Below are positions 1 through 9,018 of a DNA stretch of 64,000 nucleotides, piece by piece. The position numbers and the translations under genes are program-made. Each line of letters opens with the position of its first letter. The stretch's first letter is position 1. The stretch spans positions 1 through 64,000 of the forward strand of contig JAMCXS010000032.1 in NCBI GenBank assembly GCA_023474345.1, given 5' to 3'. The stretch comes from Acidobacteriota bacterium. Its GTDB lineage: Bacteria; Acidobacteriota; Terriglobia; UBA7540. The notes beneath the pieces are model-generated. The model saw only the letters and a list, made by a program, of their open reading frames with translations. It searched no databases and was not told where the DNA came from.

Positions 1-2
1 CC

Positions 3-134
3 AACACGTTGAATCGCATTCTGTGGCACGAGATACGCGGCTGGCACACTCCGTATCCGCAGGTAAAGCACGGCGTTTTCGCGCCTTACGCCGTCAACAT
101 CTCGGACCAGGAAATCGAGGCAACGGCACACTGA
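3..134 (+). CDS. C-terminal end of a protein cut by the window edge
   Basis: An open frame runs from the left edge to a TGA at 132-134 and gives a 43-residue C-terminus containing LNRILWHEIRGWHTPYP. The tail resembles the C-terminal part of acidobacterial YncE/alkaline-phosphatase-type phosphoesterases, which often end with a Leu-Asn-x-x-Leu/Ile-Trp segment followed by a Thr-Pro-Tyr-Pro turn. That is a memory-based resemblance on very little sequence, so the family call is weak, but a real gene ending here is likely. It is followed by the roughly 300-bp region upstream of the hydrogenase operon. Confidence 0.45.
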   Translation, partial: NTLNRILWHEIRGWHTPYPQVKHGVFAPYAVNISDQEIEATAH

Positions 135-432
135 GGAAAGGTCCGGCCTGCTCGTGAAATTTGCCATCGTGCGTTATGTCGCTCGCGTTGAGGCATTGTG
201 CGGTGCTTTCAATGCACAAGTGGACTTTTCGCCGTGACATATTGCTCCCGCGACTTTCTTGATCGCGTGCAGGCCGGCAGTGACTGGTGCCCGGCGCTTC
301 GGTGACGACCGTCACTGCCTTCGAGAACTTCAAGATTTATCATGCAGTTTGTGGGGGAGCTTGCGGCTCCGATCGCGGCTTAGAAGAATTTTGCTCCGTT
401 CAGCATTATGATAGGGCCGAGAAAGGCGGGCT
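135..432. other. intergenic region upstream of the hydrogenase operon
   Basis: No credible gene is seen. The region holds the GTGAC/GTCAC palindrome at 302-315 and a looser inverted repeat (TTGTGC near 198 and GCACAA near 216). Short minus-strand ORFs here have no recognisable content. It probably contains the promoter and control sites of the hyd operon. Confidence 0.5.
301..316. promoter_or_regulatory. CRP/FNR-like palindrome upstream of hydB
   Basis: The sequence GTGA-CGACCG-TCAC (302-315) is a perfect inverted repeat, GTGAC-N4-GTCAC, lying 117 bp before the hydB start. It matches the GTGA-N6-TCAC core recognised by CRP/FNR-family regulators. The same core occurs upstream of nifJ (58945-58958) and of the lipoprotein gene at 7692. 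Binding by such a regulator is inferred. Confidence 0.45.
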
Positions 433-1608
433 GTGACAGAAATTGCTCTAACAGTCGGCACGCATTCGGTTCTGGAACGCGCCAGCCTTGACAAACTTTT
501 CGCAGCGTTAAGCAAACGAGGCTTTCGTCTGGTCGGCCCGACGGTGCGCGACGGGGCTATCGTCTACGACGAGCTTAAGTCGGCTGCTGATCTTCCGGTC
601 GGATGGACGGACGAACAAAAGGGCGGAACGTATCGCCTTAAAAGCCGCAACGATGGCGCTGTATTCGGCTACACCGCCGGACCTCACTCCTGGAAGAAAT
701 TCCTTCATCCTCCGGCCGTCCGCTTATGGCAGGCTGACCGTGCGGACGGGGCTTTTGAGATTAAGGAAGAGAAGCCTGACGCTCAAAAAACCGCATTCAT
801 TGGTGTCCGCTCATGTGATTTGCACGCCATCGCCGTCCAGGACAAGGTTTTCCTGAACGGACGCTATTTGGATCCTTATTATCAGGCAAGACGCGAAAAC
901 TCCTTCATTGCTGCCATCAACTGCAGCCAGGCCGGGGGAACGTGCTTTTGCGTTTCGATGGGCACCGGCCCCAAGGCGGCATCCGGCTTCGATCTTGCGC
1001 TAACCGAAATTCGCGAGCAGGAACGACACTACTTTGTGGCCGAAGTTGGGACAGAGCTCGGAGCCGAAATTTTAGCCGAGCTTCCGCACCGCGAAGTGGA
1101 AGGACACGAAAAAGCCGCCGCCGATGAAACGGTAGCAAAAACAGCCCAGGCAATGGGCCGCCAGATGGACACGACTAACATCAAGGAACTCCTTTACCAA
1201 AACTACGAGCATCCGCGGTGGGATCAGGTGGCTGGCCGCTGTCTGACCTGCGCCAACTGCACGATGGTTTGTCCCACCTGCTTCTGTACGACAGTAGAGG
1301 ATGTTACGGATTTGAAAGGCGAACACGCGGAACGGTGGCAAAAGTGGGACTCCTGCTTTACCAGGGATTTTTCCTATATCCACGGCGGCAGCATTCGGGC
1401 CACCCCGAAGACCCGCTACCGTCAATGGATGACGCACAAACTTGCGACATGGATCGACCAATTCGGAACATCGGGCTGTGTGGGCTGCGGGCGCTGTATT
1501 ACCTGGTGCCCTGTCGGCATCGATATCACAGAGGAAGTCAGGGCGATCCGGGAAGCACCCCAATCTCCAAAAGGCTCGCCCACGGGGGACAAACATGGAA
1601 ACACTTGA
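433..1608 (+). CDS. hydB: group 3b [NiFe] hydrogenase, beta subunit (4Fe-4S electron-transfer protein)
   Basis: This 391-residue iron-sulfur subunit passes electrons between the hydrogenase dimer and the flavin subunit of a cytoplasmic, NAD(P)-linked hydrogenase (sulfhydrogenase type, HydBGDA/HyhBGSL). Two ferredoxin-like cysteine clusters are visible in the C-terminal third: [16 protein letters not shown] around residue 269 and [12 protein letters not shown] around residue 352. The N-terminal two thirds match the HydB-specific region. The GTG start at 433 follows a purine-rich AAAGGCGGG. It is the first gene of a tight operon and overlaps the next gene by 14 nt. Confidence 0.93.
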   Translation: MTEIALTVGTHSVLERASLDKLFAALSKRGFRLVGPTVRDGAIVYDELKSAADLPVGWTDEQKGGTYRLKSRNDGAVFGYTAGPHSWKKFLHPPAVRLWQADRADGAFEIKEEKPDAQKTAFIGVRSCDLHAIAVQDKVFLNGRYLDPYYQARRENSFIAAINCSQAGGTCFCVSMGTGPKAASGFDLALTEIREQERHYFVAEVGTELGAEILAELPHREVEGHEKAAADETVAKTAQAMGRQMDTTNIKELLYQNYEHPRWDQVAGRCLTCANCTMVCPTCFCTTVEDVTDLKGEHAERWQKWDSCFTRDFSYIHGGSIRATPKTRYRQWMTHKLATWIDQFGTSGCVGCGRCITWCPVGIDITEEVRAIREAPQSPKGSPTGDKHGNT

Positions 1609-2056
1609 ACGTATTTTGGCCGCGCATCCGTTTTTTAGCGGCATGGAGGAACGTTACATCCAACTGCTGGTCGGTTGTGCCAGCAACGTCCGCTTTGATG
1701 CCGGTCAATATATCTTCCGTGCCGAGGAAGAAGCCAATCTGTTTTACCTGATTCGCCAGGGCAAAGTGGCGCTGGAAGCGTTCGGTCCAGAGCGCGGCCC
1801 CATCGTCATTCTGACGCTCGAGCAAGGCGACGTCCTCGGCTGGTCCTGGCTTATTCCGCCGCATCGGTATAAGTTTGATGCGCGGGTAGTTGAATTCACT
1901 CGGGCTATTGCGCTCGACGGAACATGTCTGCGCAAGAAATCCGAGGAAAACCACGACTTGGGATACGAATTCATGAAACGGTTTTCTCAGTTGATGGCGC
2001 GGGCCTTGCAGGCCACGAGGTTACAGCTACTCAATGTTTACGAACTTAACCCCTGA
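1595..2056 (+). CDS. cyclic-nucleotide-binding-domain protein in the hydrogenase operon
   Basis: The protein has 153 residues and is essentially one cNMP-binding (CAP_ED) beta-barrel followed by a C-helix. It ends at [11 protein letters not shown], so the helix-turn-helix domain of CRP/FNR proteins is absent and it cannot be an ordinary CRP-type regulator. It starts at the ATG at 1595, inside the last codons of hydB, and ends 23 nt inside hydG, so it is translationally coupled to hydrogenase subunits. Single-domain proteins of this kind are seen in other bacterial 3b hydrogenase operons. An allosteric or sensory subunit is an inference. A longer frame begins at 1442, but its first 51 codons overlap hydB and are not needed. 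Confidence 0.85.
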   Translation: METLERILAAHPFFSGMEERYIQLLVGCASNVRFDAGQYIFRAEEEANLFYLIRQGKVALEAFGPERGPIVILTLEQGDVLGWSWLIPPHRYKFDARVVEFTRAIALDGTCLRKKSEENHDLGYEFMKRFSQLMARALQATRLQLLNVYELNP

Positions 2057-2909
2057 AACAATGATGAGGACTGAGGGGGCTGGCCCGATGGTTCCCCGGC
2101 CGCACACCGTCCGGCGGGTGTGGCAGGAAACGCATGACACCTTCACGCTCGAACTGGCTCCAGCCGCAGGTGACGGTGCAGCCCCATCATCCTTTGCACC
2201 CGGCCAATTCAACATGCTCTACGCATTCGGAGTGGGAGAAGCCGCTATTTCCATCTCCGGCGATCCGGCACGGCCCGAAAGACTGGTCCACACGATCCGT
2301 GCGGTTGGCGCCACAACCAAAGCCCTGGCGAGGCTGAGGCGGGGAGACACCGTGGGCATTCGGGGTCCTTTCGGCAGCCAGTGGCCACTCGGCGAAGCAG
2401 CGGGGCGCGATATCGTTATCATTGCGGGTGGAATCGGCCTCGCGCCGCTGCGGCCCGTCGTATACCACGTCCTTCAAAACCGCCAGAACTACGGAAATGT
2501 GGTTTTGCTCTATGGGGCTCGGTCGCCCGGCGACCTTTTGTATGCGAAGGAACTTGAGCAATGGCGCGGCCGCTTCGATCTTGAGGTCCAGGTGGCGGTT
2601 GATCGCGCTCCGGCTACCTGGCGAGGAACGGTAGGCGTGGTCACGAATTTTATCCCGAGAGCAAGGTTTGACCCCTCGGAGGCTGTGGCCATGATTTGCG
2701 GTCCGGAAATTATGATGCGCTTCGCCGTGCAGGGAATCGAAGAGCTGGAAATGAAATCGGAAAGTATCTACATCTCCATGGAGCGCAATATGAAATGCGC
2801 CGTCGGTTTTTGCGGCCATTGCCAGTTTGGCCCGGCGTTCATCTGCAAAGACGGCCCCGTCTTTTCTTACGAGAGTGTTCGAGCACTGCTCAATATCCGA
2901 GGGATTTAG
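2034..2909 (+). CDS. hydG: group 3b [NiFe] hydrogenase, gamma subunit (FAD/NAD(P)-binding reductase)
   Basis: This 291-residue ferredoxin-NADP reductase-fold protein is the diaphorase module that reduces or oxidises NAD(P) for the hydrogenase. The N-terminal flavin barrel is followed by the nucleotide-binding segment [15 protein letters not shown]. The C-terminal segment [20 protein letters not shown] carries the four cysteines of a [2Fe-2S] cluster, as in dihydroorotate dehydrogenase PyrK and HydG. The ATG at 2034 overlaps the preceding gene; ATGs at 2061 or 2064 are also possible starts. It ends two bases before hydD. Confidence 0.93.
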   Translation: MFTNLTPETMMRTEGAGPMVPRPHTVRRVWQETHDTFTLELAPAAGDGAAPSSFAPGQFNMLYAFGVGEAAISISGDPARPERLVHTIRAVGATTKALARLRRGDTVGIRGPFGSQWPLGEAAGRDIVIIAGGIGLAPLRPVVYHVLQNRQNYGNVVLLYGARSPGDLLYAKELEQWRGRFDLEVQVAVDRAPATWRGTVGVVTNFIPRARFDPSEAVAMICGPEIMMRFAVQGIEELEMKSESIYISMERNMKCAVGFCGHCQFGPAFICKDGPVFSYESVRALLNIRGI

Positions 2910-2911
2910 CG

Positions 2912-3700
2912 TTGGCTAAGAAACAAAAACCCAAGCTTGCGGTCTGGAAGTTTGCCTCTTGCGACGGCTGCCAGTTGAGTCTGCTGGATTGTGAAGACCA
3001 ACTGCTTCCCCTCGTGGGCCAAATCGAAATTGCCAACTTTCCGGAAGCCTCGCGGGCGGTCGTCAAAGGCCCTTACGACCTGTCGCTGGTCGAGGGTTCC
3101 ATCAGCACGCCGCACGACGCTGAGCGTATCCATCAGGTGCGGCGCGCCTCGAAATTCCTGGTTGCGATCGGCGCCTGCGCCACTGCCGGGGGGATTCAAG
3201 CGCTGCGTAACTTTGTCGATGTTAAAGACTTTGTCTCCATCGTCTACGCCACGCCCGAATATATCGACACCCTGACGAAATCGACCCCCATCGCTGAACA
3301 TGTCAAAGTGGATTTCGAGCTGCGCGGCTGCCCCATCAACAAGGAACAGCTTGTGGAAGTAATCGGCGCCTTTTTGCAGGGCCGCAAGCCGAACGTGCGC
3401 CAGCACAGTGTTTGCATTGAGTGCAAGCGCCGGGGCAACATTTGCGTGATGGTGGCGCATGGAACTCCTTGCCTGGGGCCCGCCACGCATACCGGCTGCG
3501 GCGCCATTTGCCCGTCTTACGACCGCGGGTGTTACGGCTGCTATGGGCCGATGGAATCAGCAAATGCAGGCGGGCTAAGTCTCGTGTGGGAGGGTCTCGG
3601 CGCAAACCAGTCAGATCTGGTGCAAATCTACCGCACCTTTAACGCCTACGCCGAACCGTTTTACACGGAGAGCAGAATCCATGAAAGCAAAGAGCATTAA
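2912..3700 (+). CDS. hydD: group 3b [NiFe] hydrogenase, small (delta) subunit
   Basis: The small hydrogenase subunit carries the proximal Fe-S cluster(s) and relays electrons from the NiFe site. The N-terminal signature [14 protein letters not shown] supplies the first two proximal-cluster cysteines. Further cysteines (ELRGCP, then a C-terminal [12 protein letters not shown]...CLGP...CGAICP...CYGCYG region) bind additional clusters. The open frame extends upstream to 2696 but runs through hydG. The TTG at 2912 with GAGGG eight bases upstream gives a protein of 262 residues, the normal size for this family. No Tat signal is present, consistent with a cytoplasmic enzyme. It overlaps hydA by 20 nt. 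Confidence 0.92.
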   Translation: MAKKQKPKLAVWKFASCDGCQLSLLDCEDQLLPLVGQIEIANFPEASRAVVKGPYDLSLVEGSISTPHDAERIHQVRRASKFLVAIGACATAGGIQALRNFVDVKDFVSIVYATPEYIDTLTKSTPIAEHVKVDFELRGCPINKEQLVEVIGAFLQGRKPNVRQHSVCIECKRRGNICVMVAHGTPCLGPATHTGCGAICPSYDRGCYGCYGPMESANAGGLSLVWEGLGANQSDLVQIYRTFNAYAEPFYTESRIHESKEH

Positions 3701-4970
3701 GGTTGATTACCTGGCACGGGTGGAGGGCGAAGGCGGCTTGTACGTCAAGGTCAAAGGCCGCCAGGTGGTCGACGTCAAATTAAAGATTTTTGAGCCTCCC
3801 CGCTTTTTCGAGGCTTTCCTGCGCGGGCGCAGTTTCCGCGAAGCCCCGGATATTACCGCGCGCATCTGTGGCATCTGCCCAATTGCCTACCAGATGAGCG
3901 CCGCCCATGCCATGGAGAATGCCTTTGGCGTCAAGGTGGAAGGGCCGCTCCGGGCGCTTCGCCGCCTGATTTATTGCGGTGAATGGATTGAAAGCCACGC
4001 GCTGCATGTGTACATGCTTCATGCTCCGGACTTTCTGGGGTATGAAGATGCCATCCAGATGGCGAAAGATCATGGCGACGTGGTTCAGCAGGGGCTCAGC
4101 TTAAAAAAGACGGGAAATGAACTGGTGACCCTCGTAGGCGGCCGTGAAATCCACCCTATTAATGTGCGCGTGGGCGGCTTTTACAAAGTGCCCTCCAAGG
4201 GTGATCTGGCGCCGATTGCCGAAAAGCTGAAGCGGGCGCGTGATGCGGCGCTCGAAACCGTGCGATGGACCTCAAAGCTCCCCTTTCCGGAATTTGAACG
4301 CGACTATATGTTTGTGGCGTTGCGTCATCCGGATGAATACCCTTTCAACGAAGGGCGTATTGTTTCGAACAAGGGACTGGACATTGCCATCCAGGATTAC
4401 GAAAGACATTTTGCCGAGGAACACGTTCAATATTCGCACGCTTTGCACTCCATTGTCCGAGGCGAGGGCCCGTATTTTGTGGGGCCCATGGCACGCTACA
4501 GCCTGAACTTCGACCGACTCTCTCCGCTGGCGCAAGAGGCGGCCCGCGAGGCGGGACTTGGTCCGGTTTGCCGTAACCCATTTCAAAGCATTGTCGTGAG
4601 AAGCGTTGAGACGCTCTATGCCTGCGACGAGGCGTTGCGCATCATCGAGGAGTATGCAATGCCTGAGGCGCCGGCGGTCGAGGTCCAGCCTCGCGCGGGC
4701 AACGGATTTGGGTGCACGGAAGCTCCCCGAGGCGCGCTCTATCATCGTTACCGCCTGGACGACCATGGCATCATTCTGGATGCGAAAATCGTCCCCCCCA
4801 CCTCACAGAATCAGAAAACCATCGAGCAGGATCTCTGGGAGTTCGTCCCGAAACACTTTGACCTTCCCTCCGACAAGCTGCGCTGGCAGTGCGAGCAGGC
4901 CATCCGCAATTACGACCCTTGTATTTCCTGTTCAACGCACTTTTTAAAGTTAAAAATCGAGCGGGAATAG
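3681..4970 (+). CDS. hydA: group 3b [NiFe] hydrogenase, large (alpha) catalytic subunit
   Basis: The catalytic subunit (429 residues) binds the NiFe(CN)2CO centre that makes or consumes H2. Both nickel-ligand motifs are intact: RICGICP near residue 61 (L1) and DPCISCSTH near residue 412 (L2). The 17 residues after the L2 motif match the short C-terminal peptide removed by a maturation protease, whose gene follows 115 bp downstream. Together with HydBGD this defines a group 3b bidirectional NADPH-linked hydrogenase, which may also reduce sulfur. Confidence 0.95.
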   Translation: MKAKSIKVDYLARVEGEGGLYVKVKGRQVVDVKLKIFEPPRFFEAFLRGRSFREAPDITARICGICPIAYQMSAAHAMENAFGVKVEGPLRALRRLIYCGEWIESHALHVYMLHAPDFLGYEDAIQMAKDHGDVVQQGLSLKKTGNELVTLVGGREIHPINVRVGGFYKVPSKGDLAPIAEKLKRARDAALETVRWTSKLPFPEFERDYMFVALRHPDEYPFNEGRIVSNKGLDIAIQDYERHFAEEHVQYSHALHSIVRGEGPYFVGPMARYSLNFDRLSPLAQEAAREAGLGPVCRNPFQSIVVRSVETLYACDEALRIIEEYAMPEAPAVEVQPRAGNGFGCTEAPRGALYHRYRLDDHGIILDAKIVPPTSQNQKTIEQDLWEFVPKHFDLPSDKLRWQCEQAIRNYDPCISCSTHFLKLKIERE

Positions 4971-4984
4971 CGCGCTGCGCGGAG

Positions 4985-5062
4985 TTTACCCTGAGATCCT
5001 TCGCTCTGTTCAGGCCTGTTCGCAAGCGGAGGACGAACGGGCTGGGAATGACGGGCAGCCTT
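4985..5062. repeat. dispersed 'GATCCTTCGCT' intergenic repeat
   Basis: The hydA-protease spacer contains GAGATCCTTCGCTCTG followed by a diverged complementary arm (AAGCGGAGGACGAACGGG, then GGGAATGACGG). A related element with the core AGATCCTTCGCTCCGCTC lies at 54033-54165. These look like degenerate copies of an intergenic palindromic repeat. This copy lies inside the hyd operon. Confidence 0.45.
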
Positions 5063-5085
5063 TTTAGGCAGTCAATGAGCGAGCT

Positions 5086-5553
5086 ATGGCAAATCTTCCT
5101 GCAGGTTCAGTGCTGGTGATTGGCATCGGCAACGCCTATCGCTCGGACGATGCTGTCGGTCTTGTGGTTGTGCGTCGGCTCAAGGAACAGACGCAAGGCT
5201 CTGTCCAGATTCTCGAACACGGTGGCGAAGGGGCTGACCTGATGGAGAGCTGGCGGGATGCGCGCGCAGTGATCCTCGTGGATGCCGCGCACTCAGGAGC
5301 CAGGCCGGGAACGATCCACCGCATCGACTGCCGTCATCAGCCGCTTCCACATAGCATGTTCGGAGACTCCACTCACGCCTTCGGCGTGGCTGAAGCTGTC
5401 GAGCTCAGCAGAGTGCTCGGCCGGCTTCCTCCGCGATTGGTTATGTTCGGCATAGAGGGGGAAAGCTACAAGCTCGGAACAGAACTTTCCCCGGCTGTTC
5501 GGCTGGCGATGTCCCAGGTTGTGGACACCGTACTCGAGGAAATCAATAAATAG
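5086..5553 (+). CDS. hydrogenase maturation protease (HyaD/HycI/HoxW family)
   Basis: This 155-residue endopeptidase is expected to cleave the C-terminal peptide of HydA after nickel insertion, locking the NiFe site. The N-terminal family motif VIGIGNAYRSDDAVG includes the conserved Asp, and the later acidic and His residues (VDAAHSG, DSTHAFGVAEA) fit the nickel-sensing site. The ATG at 5086 gives the normal family length. Its position directly behind hydA supports a dedicated function. A short inverted repeat (GTCCC-ttgc-GGGAC) follows the stop codon but has no T-tract. Confidence 0.92.
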   Translation: MANLPAGSVLVIGIGNAYRSDDAVGLVVVRRLKEQTQGSVQILEHGGEGADLMESWRDARAVILVDAAHSGARPGTIHRIDCRHQPLPHSMFGDSTHAFGVAEAVELSRVLGRLPPRLVMFGIEGESYKLGTELSPAVRLAMSQVVDTVLEEINK

Positions 5554-5598
5554 TCCCTTGCGGGACGAGGCCACAGACGATCCCCGCCAACGAAATTT

Positions 5599-6264
5599 TC
5601 ATCCTCTTTGCTGCGTGGGAGTTAGCTGCGGGACAGGATTGCTCACGTGCTCCTTGGAAACCTCTTCAGGTTCCGGGGAGGGCGCCGCGCGGTGGCTTTC
5701 CTGATAGGTATGCACAACGCGGTGTACCACCGTGAGGTTTGAAAGCACCACGATTACCCATAGCACCGGCGCCATGCGGTCGAAAAGGGCTCCGATAATG
5801 ATCAGCACCACGCGTTCCGCGCGTTCCAGGAATCCGACCTTGCAGGAAGGGATCAGATTCTCAGCGCGTGCCCGGCTGTAACTGGTCATCACAGAACCGA
5901 TCATGGCGGCCGCCACCAGGGTGACATAGGCAAAGCGGTTGATCCGGCCATAATAAATCAATAAGCCCACCAGAAGGATCAAGTCGGAATAGCGGTCGAG
6001 AACGGAATCGAAAAATCCCCCGAAGGGCGTCACCCGGCGCGTCTTGCGAGCCACCGGCCCGTCAGTCAGGTCAAAAATGCCGCCCACAATGATCGTCACC
6101 CCCGCCCAGCGGAAGTAGCCGTAAGCAAACAAATAGGCCGCCACCAGATTGATGGTAAAGCCTATGAAGGTCAGTACGTTGGGGTTGACGCCCATTTTCG
6201 CAAATGCTCGGACGATCGCGTCGTAAGCGTACCAGCAGGTCTTGCCAATCTGTCGGGTAATCAT
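5599..6264 (-). CDS. CDP-alcohol phosphatidyltransferase family membrane enzyme
   Basis: This 221-residue integral membrane protein belongs to the phosphatidylglycerophosphate / phosphatidylinositol-phosphate synthase superfamily. The catalytic motif D-x2-DG-x2-AR-x8-G-x3-D-x3-D is complete (DLTDGPVARK ... FGGFFDSVLD). It transfers a phosphatidyl group from CDP-diacylglycerol (or a related CDP-alcohol) to an alcohol acceptor. The acceptor cannot be read from the sequence. Several hydrophobic segments and a charged Pro-rich C-terminal tail are visible. It is transcribed convergently with the hydrogenase operon. Confidence 0.9.
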   Translation of the reverse strand: MITRQIGKTCWYAYDAIVRAFAKMGVNPNVLTFIGFTINLVAAYLFAYGYFRWAGVTIIVGGIFDLTDGPVARKTRRVTPFGGFFDSVLDRYSDLILLVGLLIYYGRINRFAYVTLVAAAMIGSVMTSYSRARAENLIPSCKVGFLERAERVVLIIIGALFDRMAPVLWVIVVLSNLTVVHRVVHTYQESHRAAPSPEPEEVSKEHVSNPVPQLTPTQQRG

Positions 6265-6451
6265 CGTTTCATTTCAGGAGTTCGCGCGGCCAGGGCAATC
6301 AAGCTCCTGGTGGGCTTGGGGCACAGATTACACTCACCGCCCTCTGCTCGTCGCTACTCGCAAATAACCATGTGCTGCAACGTATCTTATCTGAAACTCC
6401 CCCTCTCTGCAACCCAACGGTGCAAAGGGGTGCGCGGCATAGAAGTGAGAG

Positions 6452-6790
6452 TCAGGCTGCATGGCGGGTCTCCCAGTAGTCCTCGAAGCGACGGTTCAGG
6501 TGGCAGCAGCGAAGGGCGAGGATGGCGTTGGCTCCCCGCGCGGTCCAGAACATGCCGAACCGCTTGACGCGGGAAGCGGTCACGGTTTTGCAGCCGGCCT
6601 CGATGACGCCGGAGCCGACGAACAGGTGCTGGCGGCGGAACTTGGGGTAGCGCATGCGCTCTGCCTTTTTCTCGGAGTAGTCTGCTTCGGTGCGGACGGT
6701 CTTTGCCACCTCCGGGTCATCCGAGGCAATGGCGCGTAACCGGCTGACCAGCTTTTCGATTTTCCCCTGGTCCAGCAGGCGCTCTTGTTT
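6452..6790 (-). mobile_element. 3' remnant of an ISKra4-like transposase gene
   Basis: The minus-strand reading frame ends with a transposase C-terminus: ERMRYPKFRRQHLFVGSGVI, then EAGCKTVTASRVKRFGMFW, then NAILALRCCHLN. This matches the C-terminal region of ISKra4-type transposases, where an invariant Glu follows GSGV. Homology appears to stop near 6790; further upstream the same DNA reads as exosortase on the opposite strand. Only about the last 110 residues remain, and no second terminal inverted repeat was found, so the element is dead. Confidence 0.75.
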
Positions 6791-7198
6791 GGCCTTGCAG
6801 GTGTGCCGGTATTTCGCGAGAGTTTCCGCTTTGTGTTGCCGAACCCGAGCATAGAGATCGCTACCGAACGCAGTGGAATCCACCCGACCATGGCGCTCCT
6901 GATCGTCACGCTGCTCGCCGGACGCCTGTTCTTACGATCTAAACTGAAAAGAGCACTGCTGGTCCTGATCGCCCTTCCCGTTGTCTGTGTCACCAACAGC
7001 ATCCGCATCTCCGCGCTGACCATGCTCGCGATCTATGTCAATAAGAGCTTCCTCTACGGCAGGCTCCATCATGAGGGTGGATTTCTGTTTCTTGGGCTTG
7101 CCCTGGCCATTATGGCCGGCGTGCTTTATCTGATGGGCTTACGCCGGAAAAAACCAGAGGTGTGCGCACCTGCGTCTTCATCGCCGGCTGCAAGGTAA
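6785..7198 (+). pseudogene. truncated exosortase (EpsH family) remnant
   Basis: The reading frame matches the C-terminal half of exosortases: GVPVFRESFRFVLPNPSIEI, then SGIHPTMALLIVTLLAG, VTNSIRISALTMLAIYV and LHHEGGFLFL. Exosortases are transpeptidase-like membrane enzymes that process PEP-CTERM proteins, using Cys, Arg and His. The Arg (NSIRI) and His (LHHEGG) positions remain. The Cys expected just before SGI is Arg (TERSGI, codon CGC instead of TGC). The N-terminal membrane helices are missing because the frame is cut by the transposase remnant on the opposite strand. Two to three helices remain. It is non-functional as an exosortase. Confidence 0.75.
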
Positions 7199-7691
7199 AT
7201 ACACGGAGCGCCCGCAATGTCACCCGACGTCGCCCTCAGCCTTGAGAAAGGAGCCCTTGGCGCTTTCCTGCCCGGAGGTTTCAGACCGAGCGATTTCGCT
7301 CGCCGTTTAAAAACACGATCTGATTTTGTGCCATTCTCGCTGCTCACCCTCCCATTCGCTGCCTTTCCAACCCCCCTGCAGCGTTTCCTTCGTTCCTGCC
7401 TAGAGCTGCCCGCGTTTCCTTTTTTCCCGCCTTCCTCAGCAACCCGCCAGGTTTCCCCTTCATTTGACCGCTGCCTTGTATGTGACTCACATCATAGTAA
7501 GCTGTGATCGCCATCACGGTGATGGACGGGTTAGAATGTAAAACTGCCTGCGCGCCGCATTTGCTGCTCAGGCCTTTCACCACAAGGACGGGGATTGTGG
7601 AAATAGAAGGCGAACATAGCTCGCTCAACGCACAAACCTTTTGGCGGTGCAGGCTCAATCCAAAAGCCGCGGGGGGACAGAAAGTGAGAGA
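7199..7691. other. intergenic region upstream of the ASH-domain lipoprotein
   Basis: The stretch holds short ORFs with no recognisable product and no visible repeat-family member. Its notable content is two neighbouring palindromes at 7480-7518, described separately. Confidence 0.5.
7480..7518. promoter_or_regulatory. paired palindromes, CRP/FNR-like
   Basis: Two inverted repeats lie eleven bases apart: ATGTGA-C-TCACAT (7480-7492, perfect) and TGTGAT-CGCC-ATCACG (7503-7518, core GTGA-N6-TCAC). The second has the same core as the sites upstream of hydB and nifJ. They lie about 170-210 bp upstream of the lipoprotein start at 7692. Use as operators is inferred. Confidence 0.4.
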
Positions 7692-8816
7692 ATGCCTGTG
7701 CAGGTATCAAGAAACCCGCGTGCGAATAGGTGCGCAAACTTCTTTTCTTCTGGACGTGTCCTGGCTAGAGTTGGGCTCGCGTTGCTTCTCGTAAGCTCGT
7801 TTCTCGCGTTGTCTTGTGGGGGAAACGGTTTGGGCAGTACACCCAGCACTTCCGTCTCAAACGGGCTTTCAGCAACCCCATCCACCGTTGATTTCGGCGA
7901 CGTGAACGTCGGGGACAACAGCGCCCTGGCAGCGATCGTCGCGAACCACGGAACGGGCAGCGCCACCATTTCAAGCGTGGTGGCAGAAGGGAAAGGCTTT
8001 ACGGTCACCAGTCCGAAAGTGCCATACACACTGGCGGCCGGGCAAACCGTCAACATAGGAACCAGCTTTTCTCCGTCCTCGGCGGGCACTGCCGATGGGA
8101 CTATTCTGGTCACGGCCTCGTTCGATCAGCAATTATCGTCGGCGAGGCAGCCAACCAGCTTAAAAATCAATCTCCATGGAAACGGTGTTACTCCCACCCT
8201 GGTCGCGACTCCGACAAGTGTGAATTTTGGTGATGTTGGCGTGGGATCAACCGGCACGGCACAGGTTCAGCTTTCCTTGTCACTGCCGAAATCAGGGAAG
8301 TCATCGAGCGCCAGCGTCACAATATCGGCCGCCAGCATATCCGGAAGCGGATTCAGCATCCCGAACTCTCCTTTTCCCATCACCCTTGTCGGGAGCGAGA
8401 CCGCCAGCTTTTCAGTGGAGTTCGCTCCGCAGGCGGCAGGGACCGCGTCGGGAAGCGTTTCACTCCAAAGCAACGCCTCAGATTCTGTGGACACCGTGGC
8501 ATTGAGCGGCAATGGTGTTACGACGGCGCACAGCGTCGCGCTGGCCTGGGACGCACCAGCTTCTGTGAGCGGATCAACGCTTGATGGCTATGACATCTAT
8601 CGCGGGGATGCCTCGGCCTCCTCATGCTCCGGTGTCACTTTTTCCCAGGTAGGGTCCACGTCGGGCGCTTCCGCGACCACGTTCACGGATAAGAATGTCC
8701 TGGGTGGCCACACGTATTGCTACCAGGTGACGACGGTGGCAACTAACACGGCCACATCCACAACCAGTGAGAGCTCGCCATCAAATGTTGCGCAGGCTAC
8801 CGTTCCATCGCCCTGA
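7692..8816 (+). CDS. lipoprotein with choice-of-anchor D (ASH) repeats and a fibronectin III domain
   Basis: From the ATG at 7692 the protein has 374 residues. An N-terminal hydrophobic stretch ends in a lipobox, LALSCGG, so it should be lipidated and anchored after export. Two tandem ASH/HYDIN-like beta-sandwich repeats follow (each contains VDFGDVNVG or VNFGDVGVG and later a FSPSSAG/FAPQAAG turn). The C-terminal domain reads SVALAWDAP...DGYDIYRG...YCYQVTTV, a fibronectin type III fold. Such proteins are frequent in Acidobacteria and are presumed to act in surface adhesion or as scaffolds. The frame extends to 7641, but the Met at 7692 fits a signal peptide better. Confidence 0.85.
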   Translation: MPVQVSRNPRANRCANFFSSGRVLARVGLALLLVSSFLALSCGGNGLGSTPSTSVSNGLSATPSTVDFGDVNVGDNSALAAIVANHGTGSATISSVVAEGKGFTVTSPKVPYTLAAGQTVNIGTSFSPSSAGTADGTILVTASFDQQLSSARQPTSLKINLHGNGVTPTLVATPTSVNFGDVGVGSTGTAQVQLSLSLPKSGKSSSASVTISAASISGSGFSIPNSPFPITLVGSETASFSVEFAPQAAGTASGSVSLQSNASDSVDTVALSGNGVTTAHSVALAWDAPASVSGSTLDGYDIYRGDASASSCSGVTFSQVGSTSGASATTFTDKNVLGGHTYCYQVTTVATNTATSTTSESSPSNVAQATVPSP

Positions 8817-9018
8817 GCGTTGGCCGCCGCGCGGCAAAGACATGGCATCATGACGCGCATCGAAAAACCGGTGCTCGCCTCATCCGGCAATCCGGCAAGG
8901 AGGACGGACTGAAACAACCGCGCCGTCCCCTGCGCCTGTCTTTCTGGCACGGAGATCGTGCTGCTCATCAGAATATGCAGGGAATCGGGCTTCGGAACTC
9001 TTCAGATAGGCAACCTGA

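Noticed and set aside
2696-2911. 72-residue extension of the hydrogenase small subunit
   Set aside because: This part is hydG read in another frame; the TTG at 2912 gives the normal family length.
7217-7507. 96-codon ORF in the intergenic region
   Set aside because: Low-complexity Pro/Phe-rich translation with no family resemblance or ribosome binding site; it overlaps the palindromic control sites.
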